A stretch of 64,000 nt of DNA from Setoptus koraiensis (GCA_048013815.1 CM106585.1:1-64000); one strand, 5' to 3'; counted from the first letter of the stretch, positions 21,588 to 37,452 are shown. Translations and numbers: made by a program. Notes: generated by a model not told the origin, from the letters alone.

Positions 21588-23902
21588 ATGGCTTTTCTAG
21601 TATTGGGATATAGATTAGCTGGATTGCTTTTTCTAACAACATTTGTGTACATTGTGCTGAATGTTAGAATATCGCACAGTTTGTCGCACCATAGTTACTC
21701 AGCTTTCACTAATGATAACACTGATTTGATAGAAAATCACACTTCCAATTCATTAGCGATTGCACAAAAAACCTTTGCGAGAATCAATCAACAAGGTAAG
21801 TTGAAGTGGATATAATAATTGCACTATATGCTAGCATATAGAATCAGTTTCTATTCGATTTGTATGTTTTACAAGACAAATGAACTACAATTGAGCGATT
21901 TCATGTGAGAAAGCGCATTGCTTTCAGTGCGGACGTCGAATTGATTATTAATCAATTGATTATCGGCACGAAAGATGATAATTTTGTATCTTCTAATCTC
22001 TATTGCATTTGACCATTGTTGCGCTAATTTCATGCCGACAACTAATGATATAACTGGAAAATCTCATTTAGATCTCATTAGATTATGAGTGGCCAAAGAG
22101 TAGGCCACCGATACGAGTAGGATGATTTTGTGTTTGAGTAAATGCGAGCGGCCAATTGATCATTATTATTTTGCACGCAAAGCAAGCTGGAGTGCCAATG
22201 AAGAGATTCAACTTCTCAGATGCACTCCGAGACCGATCATAAATCTCTGTTATGGCAAGCAGTCTTATCGAGCATCATTTTTTATACTGTTTGGACGGTA
22301 CTAATTAAAGTGCCTATTGGTGTTGGTGAGATTGGTGTTGTTATTTTTGTGCTTTGATTTTGTTGGCAACAACAGCAACATAACCACTAATGCTAATGGA
22401 TTAGTTGATTGCTTGGTTGGTCAATGCTAATTGATGCTGGTTTCGGCTTGCATCTAACTTAGCTAATTGATGCTTGCTAATGGTGCAAAGTGCATAGATG
22501 CTGCCACGCGACCATTGAAAGACACAGTTAGAACAGCAGTTTAATTAATTGATCATTTGCAAGTTGGTTGTTCTCTTTAATTATTGCTGGGGTATTTGCA
22601 GCAGCATCAGCAGCAACTATTTCCATTGTTGTTGCTGTTGCAAGTACCCCAGTGATTCTATCCCGTATAGTTGATATTTGGTCGTTGTTAGTATCGAGCA
22701 AGCAACAAATATTTATTATGCGACTAATTGTTACAGCTAGCGACAATGTATTGGTTTGGCAGTACATTGTGTATTTTACAATGTATAGCAAGTGTATGTT
22801 GTTGTGGTAGTCGTGCAGCAGTAGCATCAGTATGCTAGCGGGTGCATATGGACATTGAATGACAACAACAACAGATACGCTAGCGGTTGCATAACGGAAA
22901 ACAGTTATTCTAATTGAAGTTGGTCCCCGTTGCTTGATTCAGTTGTGTTCACTTGTGGTGCAAGCCATGTCAATGTCGTAACAACTAAACAGGTGACCAG
23001 CATACAATGTGAATGTGGCCGGCCATATGACATGCATGGCTGATTACTATTTTACTATTGCAAGTTGCAACACGCACACGTTGATTATATTTAATTGGTT
23101 ACATCATAACGATTATATTTTTTGTTTTTTGTTTCTAGGTTGTTGTTGTTGTTGCTGTTGTTGTATGTGGGTTGTTGTGTCCTTTTTGTTGTGTTCCATC
23201 CATTGTTATTAATCATCACTGTTACTGTTTGTTGTCATGACTACCGGCAAGCCGCAAAACTTGCTGAACTAGCAGCACTTTCCTTTGTTTGCAAGCTTGT
23301 TGTTATACAGAGTTGCGTTGTATAGAGTCGCATAGTTTTGTCAGTCAAGTTGGACGATATCATCACCTAGTTGGCTCATTGTTGTCACTAGTCACTGGCC
23401 TAGTTACTTGCCAATGATAATGACAAAAGATCCAACAACAACCGATACAGGCCAAACTAATAGCAATGGCAAGCTACTTAAAACCAGCTCTATGTGCTGT
23501 GACTGGTTGCTTTGCCACGGGTTGTCATAAGCAAACACGCACTGGACATAGCGGCTATGTTATTCAATCTAAACACAATATTAGAGGCTTGATTTACATG
23601 GTCAAGCTCCCATTGTTGGCAAATAAATAACAATGTCAGTCTATGTACAGCAGACTATTGCAGCAGCAGCAGCGGCATCAAATAAACAGCACAAACGACC
23701 AGTCAACATGAGACAGCCAATGTCAGAAAATAACAATAATAATGTATTGTTGTTATTATATTCATCATCGCATCGCAACCATCATTATCATTATATAGGG
23801 CCGTCGTTGTTGCTGCTGCTGCTGTTGGTTGGCTCGTTACATAACCATCGGTGCTAATAACATATCTAGCTAGGTGCAATCCTCTATATATATCTATACA
23901 TA

Positions 23903-23959
<57 letters not shown>

Positions 23960-26900
23960 TGTTTATCTGGTTGTTTGTGCGTGTAAAAGAAGGGAAAAGA
24001 GGAAACCGCGCCCTTGTCGACACACACACTGTAAATAGATGGGGAATATTTTGCAGGATATAGTGATCCGGCAGAGTTGTTTGTGGTCTAGGGTGGTGTG
24101 TGTGTGTGTGTGCGTTGTTCCACGCAACACTGGCTACACGAGTAGACAGATAGATGGCTATCGCTGGCAATTCGGCCGCTATCTCGCCATTGTATCAAGA
24201 AGAAGCCAAGAGCAAGCTCGCTGGCAACGACATGGGGCCAGCCAAAGTTGAACAAAACTCGCAACTCACAACTGAATTTAGTTTAGTTGAGACAGTTGAG
24301 TCAGTGGAGATGAAAGAAGAGACACAAATCCAATATCAAACAAATACAATATCATGATATTGGAATATCTGAATATTATAATGTTGCAGCACACACACGA
24401 TGTTTGGGGCCAATATTTTGAGTTGCCGCATCGCAACTCACATGGCGCACGTATGATGCGCGGTGTGTTGGCGTTGTTTCAACTTTATACATTTAGATAT
24501 TTATATATATCGCATCACATCATATATATATTTATATATGTCTATGGTGTGATGCGAACGATGCAATACCAATAGTGATTCGTGACTAGTGGCCAAATAA
24601 TAACAGCGACGACAGCAACAACAAAACGCATATAGATGCACACAGATAAAATGCTGTGCGTCGCCGGTGTCCACACAGGAATAAATAGATGGGGCCGGAA
24701 GATAGATAATGGAACGAGATAATTGGAGTTGGCCCACAAACAACAACACGCCGCATTGTGTGTGCATAGGCAATTCGCTATCACTCGTCCAGTATGATCG
24801 ATGAGCAAGCAAGCATAACAATAATGACGAATGACCATCATCGTCACATTACAACACCAACAACTGAGCCAACAACCGAGCCAACAACCGAGCCAACAAC
24901 CGAGCCAACAACAACGTCAACATCAACAAAATCAACAGCAAGCAAACTCATCAACTTGTGTCCGTGGCTCATAACCATAATCCTGACATCGTTTGCCAAG
25001 ATATTGTTTGTGGTCGTGTCTGTTGTCAGTGTTGTTGTTGTCGGCCAGCGTTGTTGTTGGTGGTCAGTGTTGTTGGTCAGTGTTGTTGTGTCAGTGATGC
25101 TGTTGGTCAGGTGCGACGAGGTGCGAAAAGTCAAGCGGACAAAACATGAAATTAAATTGTTCACGGGCATGACATAATACTATTATTATGATAATATATT
25201 GTCCAGCTAAAATAACAGCGCTCGTGTAAACATTTGCACGAACCAATATAACTAATGTATAATTAGCTTTCGATAAATCTTATTTTGCTCGCCTGTCGCC
25301 AAACAGCATCATATGTGCATATGATGGCGTGTATACCGGGTATACACGTGCACTTGTTTGGCGCCGTTGATTAGCTTCGTTAGCACGTTCAGTCGCTAAC
25401 TGGACGCACAACAACAAATAATAACAAATACCTGTGTCATGTAATAATGCTGACATGTAATATGCTGGCCATAATATAATATAATGTGTTGAGCTTATTT
25501 TATTGTCACAAATCAATTTATGATTGTGATCAATTCAATGACCGTTCAACCCCTGAAAGCGTTATATCAACAATTTGCATGACGCGATCGCGGTCAGCAT
25601 AAACTCATAACGTTAGACACAATTGTTTATGAGAGTTTTGCACTAATAGTACAATTGCAATTGATTGGTATTAATTAAATCAGCATCATTCTAATGAGCA
25701 CCGTTTCAAGCCATTCAATGCTGTCACAGGCGTCAAATTGGAATAGTCCGCAACACAGCATAAAACGAGCGCTATAATCTCACGTAATGCTCGTTTTGCT
25801 CGAGGTGCTTATTTGGTTCAGTCATTTGTGCGTGCTCCCTAGCTGGCCAGTCGATTCAGTTGATTCACTCGAATCAACTGAATCAACTGAAAGAAATTGA
25901 CTTCATTTCTAACGGCTGAGGCCATGAACCCAAATGTAAATAATGACAGCCTATACTTTATGTCCTACTCTTATTTATTTATGTGTGTCTGTTGTTGGGG
26001 CCTATTCTTTGCCAATATGCAAATCAGCAACAACAATAATAATAATAGTAATAATAATAATGATAATAACAATACCCTGCAATAAGCGCCAAGAATATTC
26101 AATGAGTGAGAACAACCATAAATCTTATGCCAACTGACCATTGACCGGGCAACCAGAGGCCATCTACAAAGTAGACAGATCCACACTATCGTGCAGCGAC
26201 CAGTGGCACAATGCACATGTAATGGCACTAACAGGCCCCCATGCGATCATTATCCATGATAGAAAGCAACAATCCTCTTGCCTTTTAATCAAAGATGCTC
26301 GTTAATTTGAATAATCTGTTATGTGTGGGATAATTTGATCACGACACAACAACTGCACCAATTAAATGCATGCAACCACAATGCAACTGCAGCAATCAAA
26401 CAGATCAAGCAGGCACACTGACCTGTCATTAAACTGGCAAATGTGGCCCCATCATCTCGGCTCAATATCCGCTAGCCAGCCAACAACCACTTGGTCATGT
26501 ATAAAAGTAAAGTTGAATTTGAAATTATTCAAAATTATCAAACGCACGATATCATTATCTTGCTTGCATGTTGTGCAGAAATTGTGAGATTTTGTTCAAT
26601 TCTGTTCGAATTCGAGTCTCAGAAATTTCAGTTTCAGAATTGATCAGAAATTGAAACACAATTCTCTCTATCTGGACACGTTTGTTTTCATTGGCGACCA
26701 TTAATGAATATATAAATTGTTGGTCAGCAGCATGCGGTGATAGAATGATGAATTCATTAATAGTCGCCAGATGCAATCAGTGTAATTATTTTCAACTGTC
26801 ACCAAGTAACCGAGTGATTTAATTATCGGTCAATTGCAAAGTCAGCACTCGCGATCCCTCAGCAAGTTTGCAAGCTGAATGAGCAATTAAAATTGCTCGG

Positions 26901-29900
26901 CGGCGATTGGTGCTTATAATTTGTGGTGCCAGTGAAAGGGATAAAGTGTAAAATAACTCATTACTATAATGTGTAATGTGCTGTTGTTGTTGGCGCAAAT
27001 GACTTTAGCCGAGATTTATCATGGGCCACGAGTTTCGTCACATGCAATCACATCACATTATGCAACTGTATTGGGAGTGTTATGAAGGGCACCAGCGTTT
27101 GCTCAGAATCAAATCAGAGATAAAGTGTCAATGGTGCGTGCCATGGTCATTGGTCAATTGTTGATTGTCCGAGCAGAGTGATGGGGACAAATGGTGCCCC
27201 AACTAATACTACCAATGCCAATACTACCGCTGCTAATACTATCGATGGGGGCCCTTTCTGTGTGGCTCTCATTTTGACCCTCATCAATTTGTAATATAAT
27301 TGAATGGTCAATTGGTCAGCCATTGGAATGGTAATCGAGACGAAGCTGGCGAACGGAATGGAATGGAATTGAGTTAAGTCAAGTTGAATGTAATCGAATT
27401 TAATCGGATAGAATGATCAGATGATTGCACGATTGAGCAGTTGATTTTCTCAAGTTCAAATTGGTTTGCCCAGTAGTGAGAGGCAATTGGCAACTGAAAG
27501 GGGGCCAAGAGATTAATATAACTCATATGATATAACTCATATGATATAACTTATATGATATAACTTATATAATATATAAGGGCGAGAATTAAAACGAGGC
27601 ACGTATTTGGGCCCACCAATGTCAAATGGTCAAACGGTCAAATGGCATTCTGTTATCCGTTGTGCAGACTGGATTTTGTGTTGTTTGCCTAGCCAGTAAG
27701 TAGAGGGTTGCCAGCAAGACTTGTTTACGACTACTGGCCTACTCTGTGCACTGTTGTTTGCCATGTACAAAATAAATCCAACTCACAGTGTGTGTAACTG
27801 TATCACTCCAATATCCAATCTAATGATGATGAACCAATAGCCACTTGAGCCAATCAATTACTGAATGCGGCGCACACCATCGCCAAATTGTTAGCCAGTG
27901 CCGAATGCATACAGTGACTGGCCGGTGACTTTTGATGCCGCTAGTAGTGTACGTGTTACGTAACAGCATCTATTTTATTGAGCTGATGACTCATTAAAGA
28001 GAAAGCGAGAGGCCAGCACAACAACAACGACAACAACGACAACAACGACAACAACGACAACAACGACAACAACGACAACAACGACAACAACGACAACAAC
28101 GACAACAACGACAACAACAACAACAATAACAACGACAACAACAAACGCGCTGTTGTGCCTTCTCGCGCTGCTTTTATAAATATTTCTCGCTGCCTGATAT
28201 AATATCAGTGATATTACATAACTGTTACTGCGCGGCATCTATTGATTGAAAAACAAAGGTGGCCAACCAATTAAATGGTCGCCTTCTTTTTCAATGGCAT
28301 TCGTTAGTTTTGACACATGAACAGTTTTGGCACGCGACACATGAGAAGAAGAAAATGGCTCAATGCGAGCGCCGTCGCGTGCAACCACACGACGGCCTAA
28401 TCCCGGGCCACCTAGATAAAATAATAACCAGCTTCACACTAAATTGGCAACAGAAATGGCGAGCTATTATTTTTGCTTCTATTTTTGCTTGTTGTCTAGT
28501 TTGGCCAGTGCAGAGAGTTTGTGTATATACCGCAGAGTTTACAGTGTAAATTGTGCCACAATTCTTGCTTGTGTGTAGTTGGTTTGGGGCCCCAAAGAGT
28601 GTGTCACAACAACGATAACAACAATGCCAAAAATAGCAACAAAAATATAGTGTCGTCACTGACCACCAATGTATCATTTTGTTGCTGGTCAGGTTGTTGT
28701 GTGGCTGGCGTTGTTTGTATCACTTACTACACTGAATACAAATAATGGCCCCAGGGCGTCTCACCATAGACTGAGCCATCCGATTGTATCATCAACGTCG
28801 TCATATTGACCAGTGCACCGCTATGTTTATATCATCTAATTTCATATATTTTTTTTTTATATCTTTATCTTTATATCAGCAGTTTGATCAACAACAACAA
28901 TATAAACGACGCCCCCAAATTGACCGTACTTTTGCTGGCTGGCATCGCTTAGCCATCGCCGCTGTATCGTTACAATTTTGTCGGCCAGCTTGGCACTGTT
29001 ATATATCTATATATACGAGCAGCAACTGTTATCTGACTAGTACTTTTGTGACACGAGTGGCATTGAGTGAATCATCTTCGCTCCATTGATCTCGCACAGA
29101 CATACGATGAGCAATCCGTGATGCAAGTCACTTGTGTCTCAATCGAGCTCTCTGAGAGCATCGAGCTCTCGATGGTCGCTATATGCCTCTCACAACTGTC
29201 AGTGAAACAACTGTCAGTAAACACTCTCGATAAACACTTGCAATAAACACACTTGTCCAAATGGGCTCTCATTAGACAGTTTGAGCTGGTTGCCAATATG
29301 ATATAATAATATATTTATAAACACATACTAACAATTAGCATGCAATTGCTGAGTGAGTGGCCACAGCACTCAACTTGTCAATTTATCATCATGATCATAG
29401 CCAACAAAAACAACCGATGAGATTATATTTATGCATATAATACTGTCATCACATTGATATCTGCACAATGTGTACATCCACTCAAGTTTACAGTATGATG
29501 AAAGTAAACAAAGTTGCTCTCTATGGTGTCTATATTGACACGACCATGCAACTAGTTCACTAGTTTCCGCCTCAGGCTCTCACTAACTGACATACTGACA
29601 CAATCAACTGACAAGTGAATAGAGAATCAGACAATTCCTATTTACAATCATTTCATTTCATTTCATTTCATTCATACATACAGCTCGCGAATGGCATGGC
29701 CAACATTTGAATATACTCGCTCCTTTTCTCACTACTTCAACTGCTAATTCCATTTAGGCATAAGCATATACTCGCATCTCGTATCCGTTTGTGCATCTGA
29801 ACCAAATAAACTATTCCACAAACTTGCCTACTTTTGGCCAATTGTTGGCGCAATATTGTTGCAACTCATAATGTCATAATGTAAATAATAACGGACCATG

Positions 29901-31665
29901 GATAATGAATGCAAAATTACAGTCGAGCTTCTTGCTGCCATCCTGCATCCTTTGTTGGCGCTGGCAAATGTGGCAAAGTTATCAAATAATGGCCATAATC
30001 AACATATTGCATTGACAACACCGCCACAGAGGATAATTAGAACAACTGAACTGAATTGATGACTTACAACAATTTTGTTGTTAGATGAAACTCTCATCGC
30101 AAGGGATAAGTTTAGATGTAATTTCACATTTTGGTTTTTTTTTTTCATATTCACACAACTCGCTGACAACTTTTCTCAAATAATTTAGTCACTGGCTGCG
30201 CTATTTATCGATAGCCCGCACTTTACATTGCGGTACTTTACAATATTTTTTTACAAAATCATCCAAAGTGAGGTCAACTAAGATTGTATAGATTGCAATC
30301 TGACCTGGTCACAGATTCGAGCGCAAACAGCGGAATCTAAGTTCGTTTCTACAATTTGTTCAACAACTGGCCATCAACTAACAAGCTACCCGATCTGGAA
30401 TATGATAGAATAATTAGAACTGAGTTTGGAGGCAATATAATGCAGCTCAACGAAGGATTATGAAATTTAATCATATCATTATTATTATTGGATTAAAAAT
30501 TCTAATTAACACAGTTGTTTAGCGAATTTAAAACGTATCTAAATGAAAGTAACGGCTTAATCTAATCACGTCTTTGTTTTGTCTCACCGAAAATAATTGC
30601 AAAAGGCAGCTACTCATGGTCGAGAGGACATAGAGAGCGACTTAGCCTTGCGACCATGTTAATTGAACGTTATGATTGCTGGTTACATTGAACCGGATAT
30701 CGTGATGCTTGATATCAAGCCTCTTCACGGATGACAATCTGCACATTATGGTGGCGTGAATTGTATCAACATCGGCAATTGCTTTAATAGTTATTTGAAG
30801 TTAAAATTTTGGAAATTTATCAGACCCTCACTCACTGTTCGTTTGATTTCGCAATTTTTAGGTCAACAGAATCGGTTGTTGTTTTGGCATTATGGCATTA
30901 TCTGAGCGACCGATCAAAGATATTTTAGGCCACAACCAAGCAATCATTCTGTTGGTTATTCTTGCCCAACAATTAGTCATTAAGTGTAGTGAGGAATTCT
31001 CATTAAATTTCTAAATTGATTTTTATTCCGACCATTTTATCAGCTGCCAATAAAGAACAAACTTGGCTTGCTCATTTCAGTTTCTTCTCATCAAATCCCA
31101 ATGTTAATCTATTTTTGCTCACAATCATCATATATAAGACATCGCCTGACTGACGAAGACGCTGGTTGCTAGAACTAACACTGACTACACAAGCGACTCG
31201 TATCTATAATTAATTTTGTAGGCCTATCTTGCTCATTATAAGCCTAATCAACTTCAATCAGTGGTGCACGAGGCTGATTGCGTCATTCTGATCGCTCGTC
31301 GTTGATAGCGTTCATCGTCTCGAACGTTCGTTTTTTTTTTATTTATTTTTGGTTGTTTCATAGGCGAATTTTTTATTGGGTGCTATCATTTACGAATCAT
31401 TTGTTAGCAGTTGTGCAGCAGTTAGAGTTTTAGAAAAAGCAAAAATGTCATTGGAATATCAAAATCTAGGAAAAACAATGACAGAGGAGACAATTTTCAA
31501 GAGAGTGTGTCTGCAAATAATGATAATCAGATTGTCTAGCTGTAGCGACTCGAGAATCTAATGATTTCGTGCCTTAATTTTGACCACTTTGCTCGCTTGA
31601 ACTTTAAGTTTTGCAGTGATCACTCGCATTGCTTTACGGCCAGCAAACAAGCTGATATTGTGATG

Positions 31666-31702
<37 letters not shown>

Positions 31703-34700
31703 ACGAGTCGAGAAATAGGAAACTGGTCTCATCGGTTCGACGATAAGCATCTCAAATAGATTTGGTGTTGGTGTAGAGTTGGCGGCAAGGCGAGCGATCA
31801 TCATTACATTTTATAGCGGCTCCATTGGCTTATCTTGATGCAGCTCACAATTCCATCCAACTAATAATAATAATAATGAAATGAAAAATATCGCCTACAT
31901 AATCGATGGCGCGCATAAAAGGCAAAACGCCAGCCAGCGAGAGAATGAGTTCTGTTGGAGGCGGCGGTTGTAATAGTTTTAGTTATATTAATGTGTAGAA
32001 TAGGAAGTGACTATTAAGTGGTTGTGGCAAATATAGTGGGACATTATAGTAAATAGAGAGTCGTTGCAATCATTTCCATGCTCTGAAAAGCGAGATTGTA
32101 ATGGACAAAATCTAATAGCTGGCCCCCAATTGCAGCCAGCTAACTGGCTGGCAAAATGAGGCACAATTGATTCACTTTGCAATAGAATAGAATCTTAACT
32201 GCTGGTAATGACACTATATTATGTTGCGTGGTTTAAATCAGCGCAGTGGGCCGAACGGGGCATTGTACAAATGCATTGTGTCGGCCCCGAAACTGTGACT
32301 CGACTCAAACTGAATTGACTAATAATGGAGAGCATAAATTTGGCCTCTATTCGTTTGACATTTTCATCTTATTTTATTGCTTTTGCTGGGCGCCTTTGTG
32401 TGGCAGCGAGCGCTTTTTAGCGTTTTAGTTGAAAACAGTCTAACCAGTTAGTTTTTGGTAGTAACAAGCGACAACTTGCTCACACAAAACTAACTAATAT
32501 TTTGATTGGTCGCAGCTAGACCGGGCGAGCTGTTGCTGCAGCTCGTTAGTTGTGTGTCTCGAATATCTCAGCAACATCTCAAATACGTCTCACCAGTGGG
32601 GCCCAGCAGCCATATCAATTGATTGAATGGGCTCACTTTCGATATGTTGTTGGTCTCCGAGCAGCGACAACACAGCGAAACGGGCCTAGTGAACTTTATC
32701 TACTATCCACCGACAGTATCCGCCAGTGTCCGCCAGTGTCCGCCAGTGTCCGCCAGTGTCCGCCAGTATCCGCTATTATCCGCAGCCACAATCCGCTGCC
32801 GGTATCCGCAGCCAGTGTCCGCGGCCACAATCCGCAGCCAGGATGAAGGTGTCAAGTTGATAATAGAAATAAATGGCGCCTAGCTCCATTGGCGACCTTT
32901 TATCTTTTCTCAAAATAGTTGCTCAACTCAGTGTGGCGCTTGTAATTGCTGTTGCCCGCAACTATTAACTGGATGACTGCGCCACCTACTGTATGCTAGC
33001 TGGTAAAAAGCGTATTGCACACATTGGTGTGTGTCTACACCTAATGATGAGCATCACGCAATGGTCAGTTAGGTTAGGCCAACAACTAGCGCCGGCCCAA
33101 ACCAGGGCTGGCCCAAACCAAGGCTGGCCCAAACCGACGCTGGCCCGCAACACATTTATGGTTACACACTGGCAACATTAGAGCTAAATGATAACTAATG
33201 TAACCATAGTTTTTATCTCTATCTCGGCCATTGTTGTGTGTGTCTTGCCAACTGAGTGCTGAACAAGTGGAGCAGCCGTGTTATTGGTAGTTTGTATGGG
33301 CACCACATTAGTTGGCCACACTAATACACAAACTAACTGTTACTGTTACTGTTACTGTCACTCTCGCTATAACTTGTACAGTGCTGTGCAGTTACACAAC
33401 TAACTGTACAGTTATACAACTGTGCAGTTACGTAACGCAGTTGGCACTATATGTAAATGTTTAGGTGTGCGCCAGGGAGTTTGCAGTGCGCAAAGATACA
33501 AAACTAGGAAAATGCCAAAATGCCAAAGTACGAGGGCACAAAACACAAAACAAAAATAGGCTGCCAGTTTGTTGATGCAGAAAGACAGCGACTGCGTTCG
33601 GACGTTCTCACATTTAGACGCTGTTGCGATGGTCAGAGAGACAAATTAAAATTGAGCGTATGTTTGCGTGATAACATGAATGGAGCCTATGTTGCTGCAT
33701 TGCGATATACGCTATTTACTGCTAGTCGAGCGCGACTAGCAGTAAACAGTGAGACAGAAATAATAACAATAAAGAGAGAAAAATAATCATAAATTGCAAC
33801 AACTAATTTGTAACTAATTTGCCATTTTGCTCAACGCGCTCGCTCCCTCAGCTGGTTTGTTGGGCGCGCTCATTTGGCGCTCACATTGGACCTGAACATT
33901 TAAAACAAACAACAATTTCTATTACATCACGCCATCATCTAACTAACTGTTAGTTGAAATTGTGTTGCGTAACTCGCACTATGCCACTCGTACAGCTGTA
34001 ATGTGGTGGCGCTGTTTTGCGCGTGCAGTTGTGCCGCTGACCGGCGCGTGCAGCCGCCGCAAAAGTGCCCAAACAGACACCTAGCTCTCGCTTGCTGATT
34101 ATTGCCCATTATTTATACAAGTGTTGTTGCATAACGGCCGACACGTGGTCGCTGTTGTCGCTGTTGTGCAAGCAGTTGTTGCAAAACAACTGAAAATTGC
34201 TCCATTTCGGACCTTATTACATGACATTGTTGCCAGTGCAACAACAACGAGCTAATTGCTTCATTAGAGTAAACAGTTCACTCTAGACTCGACAGTCCAG
34301 ACTCTGGAAGCACGTAGAACAAGCGCGCCCAACAATTAGTTTAGTTGCAGTGTGCGATTACGTAAACTCGAATCATCCCACTCAAATGAATATTCAACAT
34401 AATTACAGTCTAATGTACACAATGCCTGAGCACCTGTAAACAAGTGCATTCGACGTGCACTGGTGTCATTCATAAAAACACTTTGTTTATCCGCAACGTG
34501 ACCATTCTTACGTAGACACTACATGTATATGATAAACAAATTGCGAATGTCTAATTGAATTGTCCTATTCACTCTGTGTCATAATGTGATAATAATTGTT
34601 TTCTTTAGTCTCTAGTTATTAACACCAACTGTGACAATCTTATCAAGTGACAGTACATATAACATAATTGGTCATATTGTAACCTACAGTGATGAGTGCT

Positions 34701-37452
34701 TCTAATCAACAGCTAGCTTTAATCAACGACAAATAGTCAATTGTCACGTACAACTCTTATTGCTTGCGCCCATCTCATTACGTGTTGCACGCCTAATGAG
34801 CCACGTATCAACTTGACACATCCATAGACAAATATGACACATACCATATGTGACATTTATCATATGTGGTGTTCAATACATGTCAATACATCACACTAGA
34901 CACACAATTCAGACACACACTTGACAGACAAAATTGTCTATGACAGTTTTTTTTCATAAACCAACGACCGCCACGATACAACTAATTAATTAACTAATTG
35001 AGTTCAACCAACTAACTACAGACCATAGCATATTAATTATGGTTGATTGGTCTACATAAAAAACTAGATAATTTGTATTAAAAACCAACCAACACTAAAT
35101 AGATATTGCTATCTTGTATCGAAAGAATAATTCGGCAACATTGAGTATTGATTTGTGATAATGGCAAATTCAATAAGTTTCTCATGTCTGATCGTGGGAG
35201 AGCAAAAAAACAAAAAAAAACTGTTCGAGCGCGTCTCCATTTGTTATTAGTTTCATTTGACTCAAGTTACCCAAAGTTTGCCATAGCTATCTCAAGTTGT
35301 TTGGCAGATACCGGTGGCTTTCTCATCGATCAATCTACTCTGTTCGCCTGCTGTTTTTGTCTGTTGTGTGTCGTCGAGCTGCCACTGTCGATCATCCATC
35401 TTACTCAATTTAGGTTATTAGGTTTTAAAACTGTCACTTCCACTACCGAACTCAAGTGAATTTACCTGAGATATGACGAGGCCGAAGGAGAGCCACGACA
35501 ACGGCCCAGTTGCCCACTGTTCCGTAACTTCCCGTTGGCTGGATAAACAAATTGAGAGTAGTAATACAATATTCAGATATTCAGTTATTCAGTTTGTACC
35601 ATCAATTGCAAATTCGGGTCACGAGTAAACTGGCCATAGAACCGGGCTTGTAATAACTAAATTTATTAATGTTACTATGCAATTCCGTATTTATTTGATT
35701 AGCTCGCGCTATATTCCGCACTGCTGTTACTGTATCTGTTTGCTATTCGGAACTGCGCATTTCTCGCTCCAGAGAGTCTTTTCTCGCATCATTTTTCATC
35801 GCATATACATAGAATTAGAATAGTTAGAATTGATTATATGACTCGCAGTCCACTACAGACTGTCTCGAGATAAAAACTTAGCCTCGCTGTTTATACATAG
35901 TTCATTTAATTAAGCAAAATCGTCTGCTGATTGAGTACGATTGATTTTATCAACTGATTCCACTGATTGCTAGCTCAGTTTACACAGAGTTCAACCTAAT
36001 TAATCCTCTCAACTTGTATTAATTATCCCATTTCTAGAGGCCAAAAATAATATCGTTGGCGTGGTAACAGATGACAACAATAGAGCTACAACTGTTAAAT
36101 CGGTGCCAACAAGTCAATTTAGGTGGCAACTTGCTAGTGGTGCGAATAAAGAAAATGCAATCAATTACAATGATAGAAACACAATTAAGCGAAACAAGGG
36201 TAACAACATAGTACAACTAGCTCGAGATAAAGATGTTGTTAGCTTACTAGACAAAGAGACCACCGATGACGAACCCGATAAAGATTCAGACGGCGGCGAC
36301 GAAGATTCTGATTCCGATTCTGATTCTGGTGAAGAAACAGAAGCGAGCTCTAAGTCTGACAGCGATGATGATGATGATACTTTTGCAAATTCTGACAGAA
36401 ACGCAGAAGAGCAAAATGAGGATGCTGCCGATGACGAGGGCGACAATGATGACGACAAAGATAGACGAAACGAAGAAAACGATGAACAATCACAACAGGG
36501 TGCCTTAGAAGACAGTGACAAAAACGACGACGACAAAGACGACAACAATGACAACGATGATGAATATGATGATGAAATGAGGATGATGAAATCAGTGACT
36601 GATGAACATTCTGTGTGGAATAAATTGCAGCAAGCTAATTCGAACTTGAACTCGAATTCGAAGCGGACCCACACAAATGACGACGTTATTTCTAACAAAA
36701 ACAAAAATGTTGTTGCTGGCGCAAGAGATAAGCAGCAACAACAAGCAGATAAAATTTACCATTCTTATCACGATTTGCATAATCAATTGACGAATGGACG
36801 AATTGCAAACAACAAAACACAACTAGTTGATAATGTTAATCAGCATCACTATGACACAAATGTGAATGCAGCAAACTATTTAGTTGATGGGGCCAACAAG
36901 AGGCAACCAGAGAGTCAGCGATACGCGCCCAATGTTGTTAGTAATGACAGATTACTAACAACAATAGACAACAATGACAAAAATGATGGACAACAACAAC
37001 AACAACAACAAGATGAAATAGCAACAGCACAACAGCAAACTAAACATACTGATAGAGCTGAATGGAAAGTGTCAAATAGTAATGCCAGAAAGGAACAGTT
37101 TTCGCCAAGACGACACGATCATAATAAAGATAGACATGTCGATGAACTAAATAATATTGTTGTGCAACTGAAGAGAGATGGCGATAAAAAAGAATTATCG
37201 AATCATCATGACAATGATATTACAGCAACGGCAACCAACAACAAACGCAATGACAGGCGTCAACAAATAATAGACAACCAGCATCATGATGACAGTTTTG
37301 ACAATGATACAACAGATAATGACGATTATGATGACATCAATAATAATAGCAGTTTTGAAGAGGAAGAAGACGATCATGTAATTGATGAATTGAATAAAAT
37401 GCTGGATGGTATTTATTTATTGCATCAGCATCATCACTACAATGACAACAGC

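Larger units (their letters stand above)
21796..36037 (+). other. calsyntenin intron 1 (14.2 kb)
   Basis: The donor is CAACAAG|GTAAGT and the acceptor CCCATTTCTAG|AGG, both phase 1. No other gene was recognised inside on either strand. It carries a TA run (23897-23953), a CA/TG run near 24093, a 12-bp CCAACAACCGAG tandem (24858-24912), a 9-bp CAACAACGA minisatellite (28015-28145), GA (31669-31697), a 10-bp CGCCAGTGTC tandem (32709-32850) and a 16-bp GGCCCAAACC-type tandem (33094-33147). Strong hairpins sit at 24509-24555, 25329-25347, 25853-25884 and 33715-33746. Frames overlapping the repeats (for example 24794-25177) are low-complexity artefacts. Confidence 0.75.

Noticed and set aside
24794-25177. 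Open frames on both strands with Thr-Glu-Pro-Thr repeats and a hydrophobic stretch
   Set aside because: They overlie the CCAACAACCGAG tandem and GTTGTT runs inside calsyntenin intron 1. No signal of conservation or splice structure.
33520-33786. 88-codon plus-strand frame
   Set aside because: It crosses a perfect hairpin, lacks any family likeness and sits inside calsyntenin intron 1.
36165-36704. Ser-rich minus-strand open frame of 179 codons
   Set aside because: It is the antisense shadow of the Asp/Glu-rich calsyntenin exon 2 (GAT/GAC codons read as ATC/GTC and TCA in reverse).
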